This document shows, piece by piece, positions 5,161 to 9,169 of a DNA stretch of 9,169 nucleotides. This stretch comes from CAVOBC01 sp963693635. GTDB lineage: Bacteria > Pseudomonadota > Gammaproteobacteria > Pseudomonadales > Azotimanducaceae. Every line of letters starts with the position of its first letter. The stretch's first letter is position 1. The position numbers and the translations under genes are program-made. The stretch covers positions 1 to 9,169 of the forward strand of contig CAVOBC010000177.1 of NCBI GenBank assembly GCA_963693635.1, written 5' to 3'. The notes under the pieces were generated by a model that saw only the letters and a program-made list of their open reading frames with translations, made no database searches and had not been told where the DNA came from.

Positions 5161-6666
5161 ATGCCGTCAGCCTCCCCAATGCCCGATCAACAGCAGCTCG
5201 ACCAACAACAGCCAGATCAACAACAATACCTGCAGGATGTCCGGCGAGCGTTGCCGGCGCATACGATCATTTACGATCCGCGCCACATGGCCGTGTACGA
5301 GACCGATGGCCTGACCGCGAAAAAGCAGAAGCCATGGCTCGTGCTTCTGCCGGAAACGATCGAGCAGGTGCAGGCGGCGATGCGGCTCGCCCATGGCCAC
5401 GGCATCCCCGTCGTTGCACGTGGCGCTGGCACGGGTCTGTCTGGCGGTGCCATGCCGCATCCCGACGGCATATTGCTGAGTCTCGCCCGCTTCAACCGGA
5501 TCCTCGCCGTCGACGAGGACAATCTGTCCGCCGTCGTGCAGCCGGGGGTGACGAATCTCTCCATTACCGAGCATGTGCGTGACCGTGGCCTTTACTACGC
5601 GCCCGACCCGTCCAGTCAGATTGCATGCAGCATCGGCGGTAATGTGGCAGAGAATTCCGGTGGCGTGCATTGCCTGAAGTACGGCCTCACTGTGCACAAC
5701 GTGCTCAAGTTGAAGCTCGTGTCGCCCGAGGGCGAGATCTATGAAGTAGGGGCTGATTCGCTGGACGCGCCGGGTTTCGATCTGCTGGCGCTGCTTCACG
5801 GCTCCGAGGGCATGCTCGGCATCGTCGTCGAGGTCACCGTCAAGTTGCTGCCCAAGCCAGGGGCGATCGTCGTCTTTCTGGCCGGCTTTGATTCGGTATC
5901 GCGCGCGGGTGAGAGCGTTGGGGCCATCATCGCAGAGGGTATCGTGCCGGCAGGTCTTGAAATGATGGACAAGATGGCAGTCGAGGCCGCCGAAGCGTTT
6001 GTGAAGGTTGGTTATCCACTCGCTGCCGAGGCGCTGCTGCTCTGCGAACTCGACGGTGCGGCGCTGGAGGTCGAATCCCAACTCGCGCGCCTTGAGGCCC
6101 TCATGACCCGCTGCGGGGCCACCAGCTTCAAGGTGGCAAGGTCCCAGTCAGAGCGCGACTTGCTGTGGAAAGGGCGCAAGGCGGCGTTTCCGGCCGTGGG
6201 CAGAATCGCGCCGGATTACTACTGTATGGACGGCACCATACCCCGCCGGGAACTGGGTGCGGTGTTGGACGAGATCGCGGCCTTGTCGCGCCGTTTCGAA
6301 CTTGCCGTCGCCAACGTCTTTCACGCCGGTGATGGCAATCTGCATCCATTGATCCTGTTCGATGCCAACAAGCCGGGGGAGACTGATCGGGCAGAGGCGT
6401 TGGGCGCTGCGATTCTGGAACTGTGTATTGAGCGCGGCGGAACGATCACTGGCGAGCACGGCGTGGGGGTCGAGAAGATCGACCAGATGTGTGTGCAGTT
6501 TACGGATGACGAACTTGCCATGTTTCACGACGTGAAAGCTGCGTTCGATGAGTCGGGGATTCTCAATCCCGGCAAGGCCGTGCCGACGCTAAATCGCTGT
6601 GCCGAGTTCGGCGCAATGCACGTGCACGCCGGAAATGAAAAGTTTCCGGGTCTGGAGCGTTTTTAA
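5161..6666 (+). CDS. glcD: Glycolate oxidase subunit GlcD (FAD-linked oxidase)
   Basis: This 501-residue flavoprotein is the catalytic subunit of glycolate oxidase (glycolate to glyoxylate, electrons to the quinone pool through GlcF). The N-terminal PCMH-type FAD domain shows GAGTGLSGG (88-96), the FAD-contacting SIGGNVAENSGG (157-168) and HGSEGMLG (213-220). The C-terminal FAD-oxidase domain shows FHAGDGNLHP (387-396), GGTITGEHGVG (426-436) and LNPGKAVP (468-475). Length matches the usual GlcD of about 500. The ATG at 5161 is the first in frame after the intergenic region. M7 (5179) is an alternative, and neither has a strong ribosome site. The extreme N-terminus (9-23) is an unusual glutamine-rich threefold repeat that precedes the normal YLQDVRRALP start of the fold, so it probably adds a flexible tail. 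The gene is followed by glcE with a one-base TAATG overlap, implying translational coupling. D-lactate dehydrogenases share the fold, but the DEF gene order makes glycolate the best call. Confidence 0.93.
   Translation: MPSASPMPDQQQLDQQQPDQQQYLQDVRRALPAHTIIYDPRHMAVYETDGLTAKKQKPWLVLLPETIEQVQAAMRLAHGHGIPVVARGAGTGLSGGAMPHPDGILLSLARFNRILAVDEDNLSAVVQPGVTNLSITEHVRDRGLYYAPDPSSQIACSIGGNVAENSGGVHCLKYGLTVHNVLKLKLVSPEGEIYEVGADSLDAPGFDLLALLHGSEGMLGIVVEVTVKLLPKPGAIVVFLAGFDSVSRAGESVGAIIAEGIVPAGLEMMDKMAVEAAEAFVKVGYPLAAEALLLCELDGAALEVESQLARLEALMTRCGATSFKVARSQSERDLLWKGRKAAFPAVGRIAPDYYCMDGTIPRRELGAVLDEIAALSRRFELAVANVFHAGDGNLHPLILFDANKPGETDRAEALGAAILELCIERGGTITGEHGVGVEKIDQMCVQFTDDELAMFHDVKAAFDESGILNPGKAVPTLNRCAEFGAMHVHAGNEKFPGLERF
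5185..5229 (+). repeat. 15-bp tandem repeat in the glcD 5' coding end
   Basis: Three units of 15 bases (5185-5199, 5200-5214, 5215-5229) encode DQQQL, DQQQP and DQQQY. They share the core GA(T/C)CAACA(G/A)CA(G/A). The repeats are in frame and lie before the conserved part of the protein, so changes in copy number would alter tail length without breaking the enzyme. Confidence 0.85.
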
Positions 6667-7691
6667 TGTCTGATCAGACCGACGCATTAGTCGCCGGAGT
6701 GAAGCGTGCGTTTGCGGCCAAACGACGTCTGTCGATCGTTGCCGGGGCGACCAGGGATTTCCTCGGCTACCCGATGAACGACGAGCCGCTCAATGTCGCG
6801 TCTCACCGGGGCATCATCAGCTATGAGCCGCAGGAGCTTGTCGTCAGGGTTCGCGCGGGCACGCCCCTTTGTGAGCTTGAGGAGACCCTTGCTGATGCGG
6901 GTCAGATGTTAGCTTTTGAGCCGCCGAGAATGGGTGCCGCAAGTACGATCGGTGGCTGTGTTGCGACCGGTCTTTCCGGCCCGCGCCGCGCCTATGCGGG
7001 TTCGGTCAGGGACTTCATGCTGGGTGCGACAATCATCGATGGGCAAGGGCGCTGCCTTTCGTTCGGCGGCCAGGTGATGAAGAACGTCGCCGGTTACGAC
7101 GTATCGCGGTTGATGGCGGGTGCCATGGGAACCCTTGGTGTCATTCTAGACGTCAGCTTCAAGGTGCTGCCGATGCCGGCGCGCGAGGTGACCATTGTGC
7201 GCACGGCGCCGCTTGCCGATGCGGTTGGTCACTGGCGGGACGCGGCACGTCGATTCCTGCCAGTGACAGCGACGGCCTGGACCGGTGGCCGGTCGTACGT
7301 GCGACTGGCCGGTGATGGCGCTGCGATTGATGAGGGTGTCGACGCGATCGAGGGTGACGTCACGACGGACGGGCCGTGGGACCTGGTGCGGGATCAACGG
7401 CACCCGGCCGTCGTTGGCGCAGAGCACCTGTGGCGTCTGTCGGTCGCGAAAAATGATGTAGACCCGTTGAGCGTGCTGGTCGAATGGGGCGGTGCCCAGT
7501 GCTGGCGGACCGATGGCGCTGATCCCCGGGCGTCGCTCGAATCAGGCCATGCGACGCGATTTCGTGGCGAGAGTGATGCGGAGCGCTTTCAACCGCTTGC
7601 GCCCGTGGTGCAGCGACTGCATCAGCGATTAAAGGACAAATTTGACCCTGCCCGCATACTGAACGCGGGCAGGATGTATCCGGACTTGTAG
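6666..7691 (+). CDS. glcE: Glycolate oxidase subunit GlcE (FAD-binding)
   Basis: This 341-residue subunit resembles a shortened GlcD: it keeps the PCMH FAD-binding domain but not the full catalytic C-terminal domain, and is required for glycolate oxidase activity in the GlcDEF complex. Visible features are ELVVRVRAGTPL (57-68), STIGGCVATGLSGPRRAYAG (93-112), SVRDFMLGA (113-121), VMKNVAGYDVSRLMAGAMGT (137-156), LGVILDVSFKVLP (157-169) and the typical C-terminal FDPARILNAGRMYP (326-339). The ATG shares its first base with the TAA of glcD (TAATG), which fixes the start and suggests coupled translation. Length is normal for GlcE. glcF follows after 62 bases. Confidence 0.93.
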   Translation: MSDQTDALVAGVKRAFAAKRRLSIVAGATRDFLGYPMNDEPLNVASHRGIISYEPQELVVRVRAGTPLCELEETLADAGQMLAFEPPRMGAASTIGGCVATGLSGPRRAYAGSVRDFMLGATIIDGQGRCLSFGGQVMKNVAGYDVSRLMAGAMGTLGVILDVSFKVLPMPAREVTIVRTAPLADAVGHWRDAARRFLPVTATAWTGGRSYVRLAGDGAAIDEGVDAIEGDVTTDGPWDLVRDQRHPAVVGAEHLWRLSVAKNDVDPLSVLVEWGGAQCWRTDGADPRASLESGHATRFRGESDAERFQPLAPVVQRLHQRLKDKFDPARILNAGRMYPDL

Positions 7692-7753
7692 GCCGGCCTC
7701 ACTCAATCAGGAATTGGGCCGGGGCTGCCTCAGTCGACCCGGCGCAAAACGCT

Positions 7754-8965
7754 ATGCAGACACGAATTCACGAGAACCTCGCGGGTGACCCACTGGTCGC
7801 GGAAGCCGATGACATTCTGCGCGCCTGCGTGCACTGCGGCTTCTGCACGGCGGTCTGTCCGACGTACCAGATCCTTGGCGATGAGGCCGACGGCCCGCGC
7901 GGGCGTATCTATCTGATCAAAAATTTCCTCGAAGAGGATGCCATCGACGCATCGGCGGTCGCCCATCTTGATCGTTGCCTGACCTGTCGGTCTTGTGAGA
8001 CTACGTGCCCGTCGGGTGTTCAATACGGCCGGCTGCTGGACATCGCGCGTGGCTTCACGGAACAACGGATCACCCGCAGCGTGCGCGAACGTTTGCTGAG
8101 CGTGGGCTTGCGCATCACCGTGCCGAATGTCGCTGTCATCTCCTTGCTTTATTGGCTTGGCCGGCTCCTGCGGCCATTGCTGCCCCGGGTTCTGCGCAGC
8201 AAGATCCCGGGGCTGGCGGTGTCGGCCCCGCTCGCGACGGGAACAGCACAAGCGACCGAGGAAGTGGTCGTGCTCGAGGGCTGTGCACAGCGGGCGGCGA
8301 CACCGGGCGTCAATCGCGACCTTGAAAAGCTGTTGGCGATTCACGGCGTTGCGGTACGTCGGGTGGCCGCTGAGGGGTGTTGTGGTGCGCTCGATTATCA
8401 TCTGTCGGCGCAGGACAAGGGGCTGGCCCGGATGCGTCGTATGTGTGACGCACTGTGGCCAGCGGTCGAGGCCGGCGTGACCAGCATCGTTTCGACCGCG
8501 TCGGGCTGTGGGGTCATGGTCAAGGAGTACGGCGACCTGTTAGCGAATGACCCGGACTATGCGGACCGAGCGCGCCGAATCAGTGAGCTTTGCGTTGATG
8601 GCACTGAATTACTGGAACGATTCTCGTTCACATGTGAACCGGCCCGGGTTGCGGTTCACTCGCCCTGTACGCTGCAACACGGTCAGAAACTGCCGGATGC
8701 CTTACCGGCGCTCCTGACAAACGCCGGCATGACGCTCACGGCGACTCGCGACAGCCATCTCTGCTGCGGCTCGGCGGGAACCTATTCGATCATGCAGCCG
8801 GCCTTGTCGGCGGAACTTGCAACGCGGAAGGTGCACGCACTGACGGGCGATGATCCCGACGTCATCGTCACCGCCAATGTGGGTTGTCACATCCAGTTGT
8901 CGGGAATCGCTGAGACGCCGGTCATGCACTATGCAACGTTTATCGCGAGCCGCCTCCGCGGCTAG
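7754..8965 (+). CDS. glcF: Glycolate oxidase iron-sulfur subunit GlcF
   Basis: This 403-residue electron-transfer subunit would carry electrons from the GlcD/GlcE flavins to the membrane quinone pool. Two 4Fe-4S ferredoxin motifs are intact: CVHCGFCTAVCP (C25, C28, C31, C35) and CLTCRSCETTCP (C75, C78, C81, C85). Two cysteine-rich CCG-type domains follow, with EGC (175-177), EGCCG (207-211) and SGCG (250-253), then SPCTLQHGQKLP (303-314), LCCGSAGTYS (336-345) and NVGCHIQLSG (375-384). A hydrophobic stretch near 120-145 separates the two halves. The ATG at 7754 is placed by homology to the family's start (MQTRI, then ILRACVHCGFC). The ribosome site is weak, and the 62-base gap after glcE holds an AGGCCGGCCT palindrome but no obvious terminator, so the gene is probably co-transcribed with glcDE. 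It converges on argF. Confidence 0.94.
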   Translation: MQTRIHENLAGDPLVAEADDILRACVHCGFCTAVCPTYQILGDEADGPRGRIYLIKNFLEEDAIDASAVAHLDRCLTCRSCETTCPSGVQYGRLLDIARGFTEQRITRSVRERLLSVGLRITVPNVAVISLLYWLGRLLRPLLPRVLRSKIPGLAVSAPLATGTAQATEEVVVLEGCAQRAATPGVNRDLEKLLAIHGVAVRRVAAEGCCGALDYHLSAQDKGLARMRRMCDALWPAVEAGVTSIVSTASGCGVMVKEYGDLLANDPDYADRARRISELCVDGTELLERFSFTCEPARVAVHSPCTLQHGQKLPDALPALLTNAGMTLTATRDSHLCCGSAGTYSIMQPALSAELATRKVHALTGDDPDVIVTANVGCHIQLSGIAETPVMHYATFIASRLRG

Positions 8966-8967
8966 TG

Positions 8968-8989
8968 GTGGGCGTCCACATGTTTTTTT
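8968..8989 (+). terminator. Weak intrinsic terminator candidate after glcF
   Basis: GTGG-GCGT-CCAC (8968-8979) is followed, after ATG, by a run of seven T (8983-8989). A second small stem, AGCCGC-CTCC-GCGGCT (8948-8963), overlaps the glcF stop codon. The main stem is only four pairs, so termination efficiency is doubtful, but the T-run in the right place supports it as the end of the glcDEF transcript. Confidence 0.4.
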
Positions 8990-8997
8990 CGGCTGAA

Positions 8998-9080
8998 GGC
9001 TCTTGTTCGCTGAGAGCTCTTGTTCGCTGAGGGCTCTCTTTAGCTGAGGGCTCTCTTTAGCTGAGGGCTCTCTAGCCGAG
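8998..9080. repeat. 17-bp tandem repeats between glcF and argF
   Basis: There are four exact-length units: GGCTCTTGTTCGCTGAG (8998-9014), AGCTCTTGTTCGCTGAG (9015-9031) and two identical GGCTCTCTTTAGCTGAG (9032-9048, 9049-9065). A 15-base final unit, GGCTCTCTAGCCGAG (9066-9080), contains the argF stop. Units fall into two sub-types (1-2 and 3-4). Each carries TGA, and units 3-4 also TAG, on the plus strand. Since 17 is not a multiple of three, plus-strand stops cycle through all frames (TGA at 8994, 9011, 9028, 9045, 9062). Confidence 0.93.
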
Positions 9081-9169
9081 ATTCCCGGCTTCCTGGTATA
9101 GCCACCACAGCAGTCCCTTCTGGGCATGTGCGCGATTGGCGGCTTGATCGAAGATGATCGAGCGCGGGT
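9072..9169 (-). CDS. argF: Ornithine carbamoyltransferase, C-terminal end (partial)
   Basis: The last 31 codons of a minus-strand gene run off the right edge. The sequence reads PRSIIFDQAANRAHAQKG, then LLWWLYQEAGNLG and a TAG stop at 9072-9074. The block FDQAANRAHAQKGLLWWL matches the conserved end of anabolic ornithine carbamoyltransferases (pattern S-V-x-x-D-Q-A-E-N-R-x-H-A-Q-K-A-L-L), the cytosolic enzyme making citrulline from ornithine and carbamoyl phosphate in arginine synthesis. The usual glutamate of QAEN is alanine here. The catalytic part lies outside the window. A paralogous carbamoyltransferase cannot be excluded. The stop codon lies inside the last unit of the 17-bp repeat array. 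Confidence 0.78.
   Translation of the reverse strand, partial: PRSIIFDQAANRAHAQKGLLWWLYQEAGNLG

Noticed and set aside
5167..6081. 304-residue minus-strand frame opposite glcD
   Set aside because: It lies wholly antisense to a well-supported glcD and has no motif; long antisense frames are common in GC-rich genes.
8702..9127. 141-residue minus-strand frame overlapping argF end and glcF
   Set aside because: It reads the argF end in a different frame, then the 17-bp repeats, then antisense glcF; the argF frame with its own stop at 9072 is the real one.

Overview
The window looks like chromosomal DNA of a GC-rich (about 60 % by eye) Pseudomonadota, most likely gamma- or betaproteobacterial. The grounds are a three-subunit GlcDEF glycolate oxidase, a RibBX-type fusion (DHBP synthase joined to a GTP cyclohydrolase II-like domain that has lost its zinc cysteines) and a proteobacterial-type ArgF C-terminus. 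The assignment is inference from protein character, not from a marker gene.

Layout, left to right. Positions 1-201 hold a 36-bp tandem repeat array that runs off the left edge. It is followed by an orphan periplasmic peptide-binding protein of the OppA/SBP_bac_5 family (305-1912, + strand). A long perfect hairpin (1958-1980) separates this gene from a convergent, decayed glutamine-synthetase-family gene (about 3206 down to 1976, - strand) with one frameshift and two in-frame stops. Divergent from the pseudogene is a small DUF5990-type gene (3336-3776, + strand, GTG start). It converges on ribBX (4965-3847, - strand). ribBX is divergent from glcD, glcE and glcF (5161-8965, + strand), the membrane-associated glycolate oxidase. 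The window ends in the 3' end of a convergent argF (9169-9072, - strand).

How the genes work together. GlcD and GlcE (FAD-domain subunits) and GlcF (an iron-sulfur subunit) form one enzyme that oxidises glycolate to glyoxylate and passes electrons to the respiratory chain. RibBX makes the four-carbon precursor of riboflavin and sits back-to-back with this flavoenzyme operon. The binding protein has no permease genes next to it here. The GS-like ligase is dead.

The most unusual feature is the recurrence of short, imperfect tandem repeats: 36 bp upstream of the binding protein, 14-15 bp between DUF5990 and ribBX, 15 bp inside the start of glcD, and 17 bp between glcF and argF. The two arrays between convergent genes carry stop codons in all three plus-strand frames. 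The other notable point is that the exported OppA-like protein has only two cysteines in its mature part, and they form a CGYC motif. I see no complete new defence, mobile or RNA system here.
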